64,000 bases of DNA, taken from assembly GCF_003131185.1 (NCBI RefSeq), contig NZ_QFFU01000023.1, positions 44,323 through 108,322 on the forward strand, written 5' to 3'. The translations under genes were made by a program, and so were the position numbers. Below the pieces are notes generated by a model, which saw only the letters and a list, made by a program, of their open reading frames with translations, was not told where the DNA came from and did not search any database. Below, piece after piece: positions 24,923-33,893 of this stretch (position 1 is the first letter of the stretch; each line of letters starts with the position of its first letter). The stretch is from Pseudomonas ovata. Lineage in GTDB: Bacteria > Pseudomonadota > Gammaproteobacteria > Pseudomonadales > Pseudomonadaceae.

Positions 24923-26527
24923 ATGACCGACCAGACCACCCGCCTGCCGATCCGCCGCGCTTTGATCAGCGTGTCCGACAAGACCGGAATCCTTGAATTT
25001 GCCCGCGAGCTTGAAGCCTTGGGCGTGGAAATCCTGTCCACCGGCGGCACCTTCAAGCTGCTGCGCGACAATGGCGTTGCTGCGGTTGAAGTCGCTGACT
25101 ACACGGGCTTCCCGGAAATGATGGACGGCCGGGTCAAGACCCTGCATCCGAAAATCCACGGCGGCATCCTGGGCCGTCGCGGCACCGACGACGGCGTGAT
25201 GGGCGAGCATGGCATCAAGCCGATCGACCTGGTGGCGGTCAACCTCTACCCGTTCGAAGCCACCGTCGCCAAGCCAGGCTGTGACCTGCCGACTGCCATC
25301 GAGAACATCGACATCGGCGGCCCGACCATGGTCCGTTCCGCCGCCAAGAACCACAAGGACGTGGCCATCGTGGTCAATGCCGGCGACTACGCCAGCGTCC
25401 TCGAAAGCCTCAAGGCCGGCGGCCTGACCTACGCCCAGCGTTTCGACCTGATGCTCAAGGCCTTCGAGCACACCGCCGCCTACGACGGCATGATCGCCAA
25501 CTACCTGGGCGGCATCGACCAGAGCGCCGACACCCTGAGCACCGAAGGCCGTGGCCAGTTCCCGCGCACCTTCAACACCCAGTTCGTCAAGGCGCAGGAA
25601 ATGCGCTACGGCGAGAACCCGCACCAGAGCGCGGCGTTCTACGTTGAAGCCAGGCCTGCCGAAGTCGGCATCGCCACCGCCACCCAGTTGCAAGGCAAGG
25701 AACTGTCGTTCAACAACGTGGCCGACACCGATGCCGCGCTCGAATGCGTCAAGAGCTTCGTCAAGCCGGCCTGCGTGATCGTCAAGCACGCCAACCCGTG
25801 CGGCGTCTCGGTCTGCCCTGACGACGAAGGTGGCATCCGCAAGGCCTACGACCTGGCCTACGCCACCGACACCGAGTCGGCCTTCGGCGGCATCATTGCC
25901 TTCAACCGCGAGCTGGACGCCGAGACGGCCAAGGCCATCGTCGAGCGCCAGTTCGTCGAAGTCATCATTGCCCCAAGCGTCAGCGCCGAGGCCCAGGCCA
26001 TTGTTGCCAGCAAGGCCAACGTACGCCTGCTGGTCAGCGGCCAGTGGGGCGAGCGCCTGCCGGCCTGGGACTACAAGCGCGTCAACGGCGGTCTGCTGGT
26101 GCAGAGCCGCGACATTGGCATGATCAGCGCCGATGACCTGAAAGTGGTCACCCGGCGCGCCCCGAGCGAGCAGGAAGTGCATGACCTGATCTTCGCCTGG
26201 AAAGTGGCCAAGTACGTCAAGTCCAACGCCATTGTCTACGCCAGGAACCGCCAGACCGTCGGCATCGGCGCCGGCCAGATGAGCCGCGTCAACTCGGCCC
26301 GTATCGCCGCCATCAAGGCCGAGCACGCCGGCCTGCAGGTGCAGGGCGCGGTCATGGCCTCCGATGCGTTCTTCCCGTTCCGCGACGGCATCGACAATGC
26401 CGCCAAGGCCGGTATCACCGCCGTGATCCAGCCGGGTGGCTCGATGCGCGATGCCGAAGTCATCGCCGCCGCCGACGAAGCCGGTATTGCAATGGTGTTC
26501 ACTGGCATGCGCCATTTCCGCCACTGA
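24923..26527 (+). CDS. purH: Bifunctional AICAR transformylase/IMP cyclohydrolase
   Basis: A 534-residue enzyme catalysing the last two steps of IMP synthesis. The ATG at 24923 (MTDQTTRLPIRRALISVSDK) is preferred over in-frame starts at 24890 and 24911, the first of which lies inside the fis terminator. The N-terminal cyclohydrolase (about 1-200) has SVSDKTGILEFARELEALG and GRVKTLHPKIHGGIL. The C-terminal transformylase (about 200-534) has MRYGENPHQSAAFY, VKHANPCGVSV with the catalytic Lys-His, and SDAFFPFRDGID. The length is standard. It precedes purD as in P. aeruginosa. Confidence 0.97.
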   Translation: MTDQTTRLPIRRALISVSDKTGILEFARELEALGVEILSTGGTFKLLRDNGVAAVEVADYTGFPEMMDGRVKTLHPKIHGGILGRRGTDDGVMGEHGIKPIDLVAVNLYPFEATVAKPGCDLPTAIENIDIGGPTMVRSAAKNHKDVAIVVNAGDYASVLESLKAGGLTYAQRFDLMLKAFEHTAAYDGMIANYLGGIDQSADTLSTEGRGQFPRTFNTQFVKAQEMRYGENPHQSAAFYVEARPAEVGIATATQLQGKELSFNNVADTDAALECVKSFVKPACVIVKHANPCGVSVCPDDEGGIRKAYDLAYATDTESAFGGIIAFNRELDAETAKAIVERQFVEVIIAPSVSAEAQAIVASKANVRLLVSGQWGERLPAWDYKRVNGGLLVQSRDIGMISADDLKVVTRRAPSEQEVHDLIFAWKVAKYVKSNAIVYARNRQTVGIGAGQMSRVNSARIAAIKAEHAGLQVQGAVMASDAFFPFRDGIDNAAKAGITAVIQPGGSMRDAEVIAAADEAGIAMVFTGMRHFRH

Positions 26528-26568
26528 TTTATAAAACCGGCCGCACTGCCGCAGGCGTCTGCTACGTT

Positions 26569-26628
26569 GGATGGGGCTGGCCCGATGCTCATTGCCATGA
26601 GGCAACTGCGCTCGTTCCAGCCCCATCC
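26569..26628. other. Large nested palindrome between purH and purD
   Basis: Outer arms GGATGGGGCTGG (26569-26580) and CCAGCCCCATCC (26617-26628) pair perfectly, enclosing an inner hairpin TTGCC-ATGA-GGCAA (26592-26605). It lies in the 184-bp gap 41 bases after purH and about 83 bases before purD. It could end purH transcripts or act in the purD leader. No T-tract follows. Confidence 0.6.
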
Positions 26629-26711
26629 GCCTTGCATCCACCTACGCCATTGCGACCTCGTAATGCATGATTGCATTACCCAGAGAATTCAGCGTCATCG
26701 AGGTTTTTGAA

Positions 26712-28007
26712 ATGAATGTATTGATCATTGGCAGCGGTGGCCGTGAACACGCCCTGGCCTGGAAAGTCGCCCAGGACCCTCGTGTCGAGAAAGTCTTCGT
26801 GGCGCCGGGCAATGCCGGCACTGCCATCGAAGCCAAGTGCGAAAACGTCGCCATCGACGTGCTGGCCCTGGAGCAACTGGCCGATTTCGCCGAGAAGAAC
26901 GTAGCGCTGACCATCGTCGGCCCTGAAGTACCGCTGGTGGCCGGTGTCGTGGACCTGTTCCGCAGCCGTGGCCTGGACTGCTTCGGCCCGACCGCTGGCG
27001 CCGCCCAGCTGGAAGGCTCCAAGGCCTTCACCAAGGACTTTCTGGCCCGGCACAAGATCCCGACCGCCGACTACCAGAACTTCACCGAGGTCGAGCCGGC
27101 CCTGGCCTACCTGCGTGAAAAAGGCGCGCCGATCGTCATCAAGGCTGACGGCCTGGCCGCCGGCAAGGGCGTCATCGTCGCCATGACCCTGGGCGAAGCC
27201 GAAGACGCCGTGCGCGACATGCTGGCCGGCAATGCCTTTGGCGATGCCGGCTCGCGCGTGGTCATCGAAGAGTTCCTGGACGGCGAGGAAGCCAGCTTCA
27301 TCGTCATGGTCGACGGCAAGAACGTGCTGCCGATGGCCACCAGCCAGGACCACAAGCGTGTCGGCGACGGCGACAGCGGTCCGAACACCGGTGGCATGGG
27401 CGCCTATTCGCCGGCACCGGTGGTCACGGCCGAAGTGCACCAGCGGGTCATGGACCAGGTCATCTGGCCGACGGTCCGCGGCATGGCCGAGGAAGGCAAC
27501 GTCTACACAGGCTTCCTCTATGCGGGCCTGATGATCGACAAGGCCGGCAACCCGAAGGTCATCGAGTTCAACTGCCGCTTTGGCGACCCCGAGACCCAAC
27601 CTGTGATGCTGCGCCTGCAGTCGAGCCTGGTCTTGCTGATCGAGGCTGCAATGGCGCAAGCTCTGGACAAGGTCGAGGCCCAGTGGGACCCGCGTCCGAG
27701 CCTGGGGATTGTCCTGGCGGCCGGCGGTTACCCTGGCGACTACGCCAAGGGTGCAGCCATCAATGGCCTGGATGCGGCAGCCCGGTTGCCCGGCAAGGTG
27801 TTTCACGCCGGTACGGCGCTCAAGGATGGCAACGTGGTGACCAGCGGTGGGCGCGTACTGTGCGCGACCGCGCTGGGCGACAGCGTGAGCGAGGCCCAGC
27901 AGAACGCCTACGCCCTGGCGGGCGAAATCGAATGGCAAGGCAGCTTCTATCGCAAGGACATTGGCTATCGCGCCATTGCCCGCGAGCGTGGTGAAGGCCT
28001 GGAATAA
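26712..28007 (+). CDS. purD: Phosphoribosylamine-glycine ligase
   Basis: A 431-residue ATP-grasp enzyme joining glycine to phosphoribosylamine in de novo purine synthesis. The ATG at 26712 follows GAGG; the upstream in-frame ATG at 26667 gives a non-homologous extension. Motifs: NVLIIGSGGREHALAWK (N-domain), IVIKADGLAAGKGVIVA (ATP grasp), GPNTGGMGAYSPAPV, and EFNCRFGDPETQPVM (metal-binding Glu/Asn). Length standard. It is followed by a hairpin and then retS. Confidence 0.97.
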   Translation: MNVLIIGSGGREHALAWKVAQDPRVEKVFVAPGNAGTAIEAKCENVAIDVLALEQLADFAEKNVALTIVGPEVPLVAGVVDLFRSRGLDCFGPTAGAAQLEGSKAFTKDFLARHKIPTADYQNFTEVEPALAYLREKGAPIVIKADGLAAGKGVIVAMTLGEAEDAVRDMLAGNAFGDAGSRVVIEEFLDGEEASFIVMVDGKNVLPMATSQDHKRVGDGDSGPNTGGMGAYSPAPVVTAEVHQRVMDQVIWPTVRGMAEEGNVYTGFLYAGLMIDKAGNPKVIEFNCRFGDPETQPVMLRLQSSLVLLIEAAMAQALDKVEAQWDPRPSLGIVLAAGGYPGDYAKGAAINGLDAAARLPGKVFHAGTALKDGNVVTSGGRVLCATALGDSVSEAQQNAYALAGEIEWQGSFYRKDIGYRAIARERGEGLE

Positions 28008-28013
28008 GGCCGT

Positions 28014-28041
28014 CCTGCCAGCCCCCTGCGGGGCTGGCAGG
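28014..28041 (+). terminator. 12-bp hairpin after purD
   Basis: CCTGCCAGCCCC and GGGGCTGGCAGG pair around a CTGC loop, starting six bases after the purD stop. There is no T-run, so termination strength is uncertain. Confidence 0.6.
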
Positions 28042-28094
28042 CTGTACCCGCACCGCGCATGTTTTCAGGCATTCATTCACGAAGGGATTTCGCC

Positions 28095-30869
28095 GTGCGC
28101 TGGCTCAGGATTGCCATAGCTTCAACCGTTGGCCTGCTGTCGCTGATTATGTTGTTGTCCGCCCAGGCAGCGACAACCGGCTGGTCATCCCTGCTCGACG
28201 ACAAGGGCAACCTGCCGATCGACCAGGTCCGTGCCGCGCAGCACCAGAACCAGTTCAGCCCGCGCGAACCTGACAGCATCACCGCCGCCGGCCGCAACAG
28301 CGCCCTGTGGCTGCACTATCGGCTGCAACCTGGCAACCATGAACAGTTGCTGCGCATTTTTGCCCCGGACCTGGCCAGCGCCGATCTGTACGTGTTCAAG
28401 GGTGAACACCTGATCGACCAGCAGCGCACCGGCAATACGGTGCCCAAAGACAGCCAGCGCCTGCCTTCCAACGACTTCCTCCTGCCCGTGCCGCAAAGCG
28501 ATGCGCCACTGGACCTGTACCTGCGCCTGGCCTCGACCCAGAACATGCGCCCTGATATCAGCCTGCAACCGGCCATCGACAGCGCCGCCAACGAGCATGA
28601 GCCATTTCTGGCCGGGCTGATGTTCGGGCTGCTGGGCATGCTGATCCTGCAGAACATCGCCCGCTACACCCATAGCCGCTCACGCACCAACCTGTGGCTG
28701 GCGGCGTGCGAAGCCCTGCTGGCGCTCAGCGCCCTGCTGCTGCTCAACCGGCTCAACGTGTTCGACAGCTGGCACATCCCGCAAACGCCCAGCGCGCATC
28801 TGGCGCTGTTGGTCGCGGCCATCACCGGCCTGATGTACACCTTTTGCTTCTTCGCCCATCGCAAGGCCCACGCGCTTGATCGCCTGCTGTTGGTTGACGG
28901 GGTCCTGATGGCGCTCGGTGCGCTGCTGGTGCTGGCGGGCGATCACCTGGCAATCAACCTGATCACCTTCCTGCTGGTCAGCCTGACCATCCTGAGCATT
29001 CTCGGGGTGTCGATCTGGCACTGGCTCACCGGCTATCGCTCCGCGCGGCTGTTCGTGTTGTCGATGGTGATCTTCACGCTGGGCTTCATGGTGCTGCTGC
29101 CCGGCATGCTGTGGCTGAGCCTGATCCCGCCGCAGTGGCTGATCCTGATTCTGCTGGGTGTGTTCTGCATCAGTGGCCTGTTGATGAACACCGCCATGAG
29201 CGAGCGCCAGCGCAGCATTGCCCAGGACAAGTTCAGCATCAGCCGCGACGAAGCCGCCAGCACGGCAGAAATCAACGCCAAGGCCGAGTTCCTGGCCAAG
29301 ATCAGCCACGAGATCCGCACCCCCATGAACGGCGTGCTGGGCATGACCGAGCTGCTGCTGGACACGCCGCTGTCGGTCAAGCAACGCGATTACGTGCAGA
29401 CCATCCACACCGCTGGCAACGAACTGCTGAGCCTGATCAACGAAATCCTCGACATCACCAAGCTTGAATCCGGACAGATCGAACTGGACGACGTGCAGTT
29501 CGATATCAGCGCCCTGATCGAAGACTGCCTGAACATCTTCCGGGCCAAGGCCGAGCAACAGAATGTCGAGCTGATCAGCCTGGTGCAGGCGCCGGTGCCA
29601 CGGGTCATCAGTGGCGATCCGACGCGGCTGCGCCAGACCCTGCTGAGCCTGCTGGAAAACGCCCTGAAAAAGACCGAGGGCGGTGAAATCCTGCTGGTGG
29701 CGGCCCTCGACAGCCGCGCCGGCAAGCCGCGCCTGCGCATTGCCGTGCAGGACACCGGCGAGGCGCTGTCGAGCGAAGAGCGCGAGGCGCTGCTGCATAC
29801 CGAGCTGCACAGCAAGAATTTCCTGGCCTCCAGCAAGCTGGGCGGGCACATGGGACTGGTGATTGCCCGGCAACTGATCATGCTCATGGACGGCGACTTC
29901 GGCATCCAGAACAGCGCCGGCCTGGGCAATACCCTGTGGCTGAGCCTGCCGTTGCCCGCCCACCTGCTGGAACAACCGACCCTGGACCTGGACAGCCCGC
30001 TCAAGGACGCGCGCCTGCTGGTGGTCGATGACAACGACACCTGCCGCAAGGTGCTGGTGCAGCAGTGCTCGGCATGGGGCCTGAACGTCAGCGCCGTGGC
30101 CTCCGGCAAGGAGGCCTTGGCGTTGCTGCGCACCAAGGCGCACTTGCGTGACTATTTCGACGTGGTCTTGCTCGACCAGAACATGCCCGGCATGACCGGC
30201 ATGCAACTGGCGGCCAAGATCAAGGAAGACCCGAGCCTGAACCACGACATCCTGCTGATCATGCTCACCGGCATCAGCAACGCCCCGAGCAAGATCATCG
30301 CCCGCAACGCCGGGATCAAGCGCATCCTGGCCAAGCCGGTGGCCGGCTACACGCTCAAGACCACCCTGGCCGACGAACTGACGCAGTTGAACAAGGGGGG
30401 CGCCTACGCCTCGCCCGAGCAGGCGCAGGTTCTGGTCAGTCCGATCAGCGTACCCAGCGACTTCCGCATCCTGGTGGCGGAAGACAACACCATTTCGACC
30501 AAGGTGATTCGCGGCATGCTGGGCAAGCTCAACCTCAAGCCCGACACGGCGAGCAATGGCGAGGAAGCGCTGCGGGCGATGAAGGCCCAGCGCTATGACC
30601 TGGTGCTGATGGATTGCGAAATGCCAGTGCTCGACGGTTTCTCGGCCACCGAGCAACTGCGGGCCTGGGAAGTGGGTAACCAGCGGGTACGCACCCCGAT
30701 CGTGGCGCTGACCGCGCACATTCTGAACGAGCACAAGGACCGCGCCCGTCAGGCCGGCATGGACGGTCACATGTCCAAGCCGGTGGAATTGTCGCAACTG
30801 CGCGAGCAGATCGAATACTGGCTGGCCCAGCGTAACCAGGCACGCAGCCTGACCCAGCAGCAGAACTGA
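28095..30869 (+). CDS. retS: Hybrid sensor histidine kinase RetS
   Basis: About 924 residues from a GTG at 28095 that has GAAGGGATT at good spacing; an ATG 36 bases upstream lacks a ribosome site. RetS is the orphan hybrid kinase that inhibits GacS and so holds back the Gac/Rsm switch to biofilm and secondary metabolism. N-terminal signal/membrane helix, a periplasmic 7TMR-DISM extracellular domain (about 25-165), a seven-helix membrane domain (about 170-375), HisKA with His405 in ISHEIRTPMNGVLG, a HATPase domain (N-box LLENALKKT), and two receiver domains with Asp694 (LLDQNMPG) and Asp840 (LMDCEMPV). The domain order and the purH-purD neighbours match PA4856. Both receivers keep the phospho-acceptor Asp. 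Confidence 0.93.
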   Translation: MRWLRIAIASTVGLLSLIMLLSAQAATTGWSSLLDDKGNLPIDQVRAAQHQNQFSPREPDSITAAGRNSALWLHYRLQPGNHEQLLRIFAPDLASADLYVFKGEHLIDQQRTGNTVPKDSQRLPSNDFLLPVPQSDAPLDLYLRLASTQNMRPDISLQPAIDSAANEHEPFLAGLMFGLLGMLILQNIARYTHSRSRTNLWLAACEALLALSALLLLNRLNVFDSWHIPQTPSAHLALLVAAITGLMYTFCFFAHRKAHALDRLLLVDGVLMALGALLVLAGDHLAINLITFLLVSLTILSILGVSIWHWLTGYRSARLFVLSMVIFTLGFMVLLPGMLWLSLIPPQWLILILLGVFCISGLLMNTAMSERQRSIAQDKFSISRDEAASTAEINAKAEFLAKISHEIRTPMNGVLGMTELLLDTPLSVKQRDYVQTIHTAGNELLSLINEILDITKLESGQIELDDVQFDISALIEDCLNIFRAKAEQQNVELISLVQAPVPRVISGDPTRLRQTLLSLLENALKKTEGGEILLVAALDSRAGKPRLRIAVQDTGEALSSEEREALLHTELHSKNFLASSKLGGHMGLVIARQLIMLMDGDFGIQNSAGLGNTLWLSLPLPAHLLEQPTLDLDSPLKDARLLVVDDNDTCRKVLVQQCSAWGLNVSAVASGKEALALLRTKAHLRDYFDVVLLDQNMPGMTGMQLAAKIKEDPSLNHDILLIMLTGISNAPSKIIARNAGIKRILAKPVAGYTLKTTLADELTQLNKGGAYASPEQAQVLVSPISVPSDFRILVAEDNTISTKVIRGMLGKLNLKPDTASNGEEALRAMKAQRYDLVLMDCEMPVLDGFSATEQLRAWEVGNQRVRTPIVALTAHILNEHKDRARQAGMDGHMSKPVELSQLREQIEYWLAQRNQARSLTQQQN

Positions 30870-30921
30870 AGACCGACCGCTGGTAGACTGCGCGCACCCT
30901 CCCCCCTCGCGAGCGCGAACC

Positions 30922-31518
30922 ATGCTCCATGTGCTGTCCAGCGTGTACCTGAAGATGCTGGTGCTTTATAGCCCGTTCTTCGTTTTGTCCTGTTTCATCA
31001 GCCTGACCCGTGGCCATTCGCGCAAGGAGCAGAAGCGCCTGGCCTGGAAGGTCGCCCTGGCGACCCTGGTGTCCAGTGTGTTGCTGTACCTGTTCGGCCG
31101 GGTCATCTTCGATCTGTTCGGCATCACCGTCGATGCGTTCCGGATTGGCGCCGGCACCGTGCTGTTCATCTCGGCGCTGGGCATGGCCCAGGGCAAGTCG
31201 GCGGTGCAGACCGACAACATTCAACAGGATGTCAGCATCGTGCCGCTGACCATTCCCATCACCGTCGGCCCCGGCACCATCGGTGCTTTGCTGGTCATGG
31301 GGGTCAGCCAGCCGCACTGGGATGACAAGATCACTGCGCTGTTGAGCATCGCCCTGGCGAGCCTGACCGTGGGCCTCGTGCTGTTCATGGCCAACCGCAT
31401 CGAACGCCTGCTGGGCGACCAGGGCTTGCAGATTGTCAGCCGGCTGATGGGGCTGTTCGTCTGCGCCCTGGCAGCGCAGATCATCTTTACAGGGATCAGG
31501 GGGTATCTGGTGCAATAG
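30922..31518 (+). CDS. MarC family integral membrane protein
   Basis: A 198-residue protein with about six hydrophobic helices. Family features: YSPFFVLSCFISLTRGHS near the N-terminus, FGITVDAFRIGAGTVLFISAL, and VPLTIPITVGPGTIGALLVM. MarC proteins were once linked to multiple antibiotic resistance, but later work did not support a role, and function is unknown. It follows retS as in P. aeruginosa. The stop is only 10 bp from the end of the convergent unknown cluster, so the right edge of the conserved neighbourhood is here. Confidence 0.9.
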   Translation: MLHVLSSVYLKMLVLYSPFFVLSCFISLTRGHSRKEQKRLAWKVALATLVSSVLLYLFGRVIFDLFGITVDAFRIGAGTVLFISALGMAQGKSAVQTDNIQQDVSIVPLTIPITVGPGTIGALLVMGVSQPHWDDKITALLSIALASLTVGLVLFMANRIERLLGDQGLQIVSRLMGLFVCALAAQIIFTGIRGYLVQ

Positions 31519-31528
31519 TGCACCCGGA

Positions 31529-32239
31529 CTATGAAGCTGATCCTTCGATGGTGGATGGCTCACACCGGATCGGCCATACCGGTGTCTGCCCCTGCCTCGC
31601 GAGGAAATCCTTGACCTTGGCGCGCAGGCTTTCATAGCCAACCGCATTCCACTCCAGACGAAGATACTTCAGTTGCACCTCTGCCTCGACATCGCCACCA
31701 CTGATCGGCTGCCGGAAAAAATCCTGTTCAAAGATCGTACTTGTGCGCATGTGCATGTACATCAAACTCACCCCACCAGCCCGATCAATGGCGCTGAGCA
31801 TTAGCACCAGGCTGCGCATTGCGTTGACCTCAGGGTCAGCCTGATCGGGAAGTGGCTCCAGCATCGACCGACGCAATACAACCTGTGCCTGAGCGGACAA
31901 GGACAGACAATCCATCATCTGTTTGATGTCCCGGAAAGACTGATTGCTCAGACGCTTGAGTAACAACTGTTCGGTCAGCAATGCCAGCGTGACGACCTCG
32001 TCATCTTCGAGGCGTCGGGTCGTGGACTGAAAGTCTGCATTGATCCATTTGAGTTCACGCAGCGCCCTGCTGTGTTCGTCAAACCACGGTGCAGACGCCT
32101 CGAAACGGCAGGCGCGCTTATCAGCCACACATTGTGCAAAAAGTAGCGTATCGGCGATATCGTCATCCCGAAGGGATGCTGGATCGAGGGCGCACACTAG
32201 ATGGCCGGCGATCAGCCAGCTTTGAAGATTGCAATCCAT
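31529..32239 (-). CDS. Unknown protein, member E of a five-paralogue cluster
   Basis: A 236-residue soluble-looking protein with no signal peptide or membrane helix, last gene of a minus-strand run of five related genes. AGAAGGTACAGGCA precedes the ATG. The shared N-terminal pattern is visible as DIADTLLFAQCVADKR followed by WFDEHSRALRELKW; the shared C-terminal pattern is LRLEWNAVGYESLRAKVKDFL. The middle is helical and Leu-rich (LLTEQLLLKRLSNQSF) and has diverged. The tail after the last motif (QTPVWPIRCEPSTIEGSAS) is extra. I recognise no characterised family. Confidence 0.75.
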   Translation of the reverse strand: MDCNLQSWLIAGHLVCALDPASLRDDDIADTLLFAQCVADKRACRFEASAPWFDEHSRALRELKWINADFQSTTRRLEDDEVVTLALLTEQLLLKRLSNQSFRDIKQMMDCLSLSAQAQVVLRRSMLEPLPDQADPEVNAMRSLVLMLSAIDRAGGVSLMYMHMRTSTIFEQDFFRQPISGGDVEAEVQLKYLRLEWNAVGYESLRAKVKDFLARQGQTPVWPIRCEPSTIEGSAS

Positions 32240-32269
32240 TGCCTGTACCTTCTGTCATTGCCGAGGAAA

Positions 32270-32295
32270 CAGGGCCACTGACATGAGTGGCCCTG
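32270..32295. terminator. Hairpin between cluster genes D and E
   Basis: CAGGGCCACT and AGTGGCCCTG pair perfectly around GACATG in the 64-bp gap. In the direction of cluster transcription only GTTT follows, so it may attenuate rather than end transcription before gene E. Confidence 0.55.
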
Positions 32296-32303
32296 TGGGG
32301 CAA

Positions 32304-33101
32304 TTAATTCAACCCATTAAAGAAGTCGTCCGCACTGCCTTCGAGATGCTTGAGAATACGCTCTCTATTGCGCTCAAATGTCGCCTTGTTGAACTGAACA
32401 CCCTTGACCAGCCGGTTAATACTCAAACTGGACGTCGACCACTTCCAGAACAGCGCACCGCCGGATGAGCTTTTGTATACGCAATGCATCGACAGGAGAT
32501 AAGTAATGGGCGTGCCTGCGCTCGACTCAATGCACGGCATGATTCTGAAACGCGCCAAGGATCCTTTCTTGCTGTTGCCCTCGAACAGCCTCATCAGTGA
32601 CTCGTCCTTTTGCAGCTTATCGAGAACAATCTCCAGAAGTGCAAGAACACTGGCTTTATTAGGTCCAGCCACGGCACTGATCAGCTCAAGTACTACCGAG
32701 TCCATGGTCAGACTTTTATCGGAGGAGGTATAGGAACCGTACTCATGGCCCCCCACGGTCAGCCAGCCGGCAATACGCATGGCCCTGGCGTACTCCGTCA
32801 GCCATTGCACAGCGTCCTGGTCGATATCGACCTTGTTGCTGGCAACGGTTTCGGCAAACTCCACGCCCAGCATGACCGCCTCGCGATTCTGTTCACTTAC
32901 ACCGTCGCTAAAAGCAATAATGGCCGGCGCCTCCTTGCTGATCTTGCCGATGTCGTCATCCTCGGCCGGATCGGCCAGTACGTTGAGATCTGCAGGAAAC
33001 ACCGAAGGTTTGCCGCGCGAAGACGCCAGGGGCGGCAGACCGGCAAAGAATAAATCGCACTCTTCCTGAGTGGGCAAATCGTTCATATTGTTATTGTTCA
33101 T
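32304..33101 (-). CDS. Unknown protein, member D of a five-paralogue cluster
   Basis: A 265-residue protein, no signal peptide or membrane helix; GAAGGGACGTCACG precedes the ATG. It aligns by eye with gene A over most of its length: both have a polar N-terminal extension, then a W-x5-Y segment ending in GW (VQWLTEYARAMRIAGW), then MDSVVLELISAVAGP, LDKLQKDESLMRLFE, a SK pair and FRIMPCIES, and end in FNKATFERNRERILKHL. The Asn-rich start (MNNNNMND) and acidic stretch DPAEDDD suggest a flexible head. Function unknown. It is separated from gene C by 162 bp and from E by 64 bp. Confidence 0.75.
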   Translation of the reverse strand: MNNNNMNDLPTQEECDLFFAGLPPLASSRGKPSVFPADLNVLADPAEDDDIGKISKEAPAIIAFSDGVSEQNREAVMLGVEFAETVASNKVDIDQDAVQWLTEYARAMRIAGWLTVGGHEYGSYTSSDKSLTMDSVVLELISAVAGPNKASVLALLEIVLDKLQKDESLMRLFEGNSKKGSLARFRIMPCIESSAGTPITYLLSMHCVYKSSSGGALFWKWSTSSLSINRLVKGVQFNKATFERNRERILKHLEGSADDFFNGLN

Positions 33102-33177
33102 CGTGACGTCCCTTCAATAAATACACATGATCATCATGATCACTGGTTGATGAAGCACAGCGTTGGGCCTATTGCCC

Positions 33178-33204
33178 GGATGCACATTTCAAGAACGTGC
33201 ATCC
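33178..33204. other. Hairpin between cluster genes C and D
   Basis: GGATGCAC and GTGCATCC pair around an 11-base loop. In the same 162-bp gap, near 33127-33142, is a palindrome-like ATGATCATCATGATCA. Gene D may therefore have its own regulation within the cluster. Confidence 0.5.
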
Positions 33205-33263
33205 GTCCCGCGCCCGTGGGGTCATTGACATGACAACCGCTTCAACACCGGCTTGAAACACCG

Positions 33264-33893
33264 CTACAACTCGATCTGGCGAATCACGGCATTGGCCTTG
33301 CCCGCCAGATAACTGTGCACTGCCTGGCGTTGCGTGTCGTAGCCCCGAGGGTCAAAGCTATAGCTGCCCCCCTTGAAGTGCATGATCAGGCGCCGCGCGT
33401 CCGGTGACGCCTGATCGGTGGAAACGCGCAGGCCACAGAGCAGGACACCGACCTGGCCAGCGCCGGACATTTCGCACGGCACGATCTGGAAACTGCCCAT
33501 GCGGGCGGACAAGCGACCACCATCGAAATAACTCAGCGCCATCTGTTTAATGCCGAGCCGGACCACGGCATTGCGTACCAGCGCACGAACGTTGTCACTG
33601 GCAGTTGCCCCAAGGATCCTGAAGCTGGCGGTGTCAATGTCATCGCGGCTGCTGAGCAGGACCGAATCTTTGACCACCAGGCTTTGCCGCACAAACCCGC
33701 ATTTTTCCAGACGGTTGCGGTAGTACTGCATCCAGCCATGCCATTGCTGCTGCACATCATGCTGGTGGCTGGCAAACAGATGCGCGTACAGCAATGCATC
33801 CTGAATATCGTCACGTTGCGCGGCAGGCACGCCGGGAAAGAAGGCGACCAGGGTGTCGGCATCGCCGACCTGCCCGATAAAATCGGCGTTCAT
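33264..33893 (-). CDS. Unknown protein, member C of a five-paralogue cluster
   Basis: A 209-residue protein, the shortest of the five, with no signal peptide or membrane helix. Its ATG overlaps the stop of gene B (ATGA), so B and C are translationally coupled. Shared N-terminal pattern: DDIQDALLYAHLFASHQH, then WMQYYRNRLEKCGF. Shared middle: FQIVPCEMSGAGQ, equivalent to FRVGACDES in A and FRIMPCIES in D. Shared end: YSFDPRGYDTQRQAVHSYL then AVIRQIEL. The second half alternates hydrophobic and polar residues as in beta strands. Function unknown. Confidence 0.78.
   Translation of the reverse strand: MNADFIGQVGDADTLVAFFPGVPAAQRDDIQDALLYAHLFASHQHDVQQQWHGWMQYYRNRLEKCGFVRQSLVVKDSVLLSSRDDIDTASFRILGATASDNVRALVRNAVVRLGIKQMALSYFDGGRLSARMGSFQIVPCEMSGAGQVGVLLCGLRVSTDQASPDARRLIMHFKGGSYSFDPRGYDTQRQAVHSYLAGKANAVIRQIEL

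Noticed and set aside
24818..26641. 607-codon minus-strand open frame opposite purH, and similar ones opposite accC, purD, retS, urtA and urtB
   Set aside because: Same cause; each lies antisense to a gene with clear catalytic motifs and has no family resemblance.
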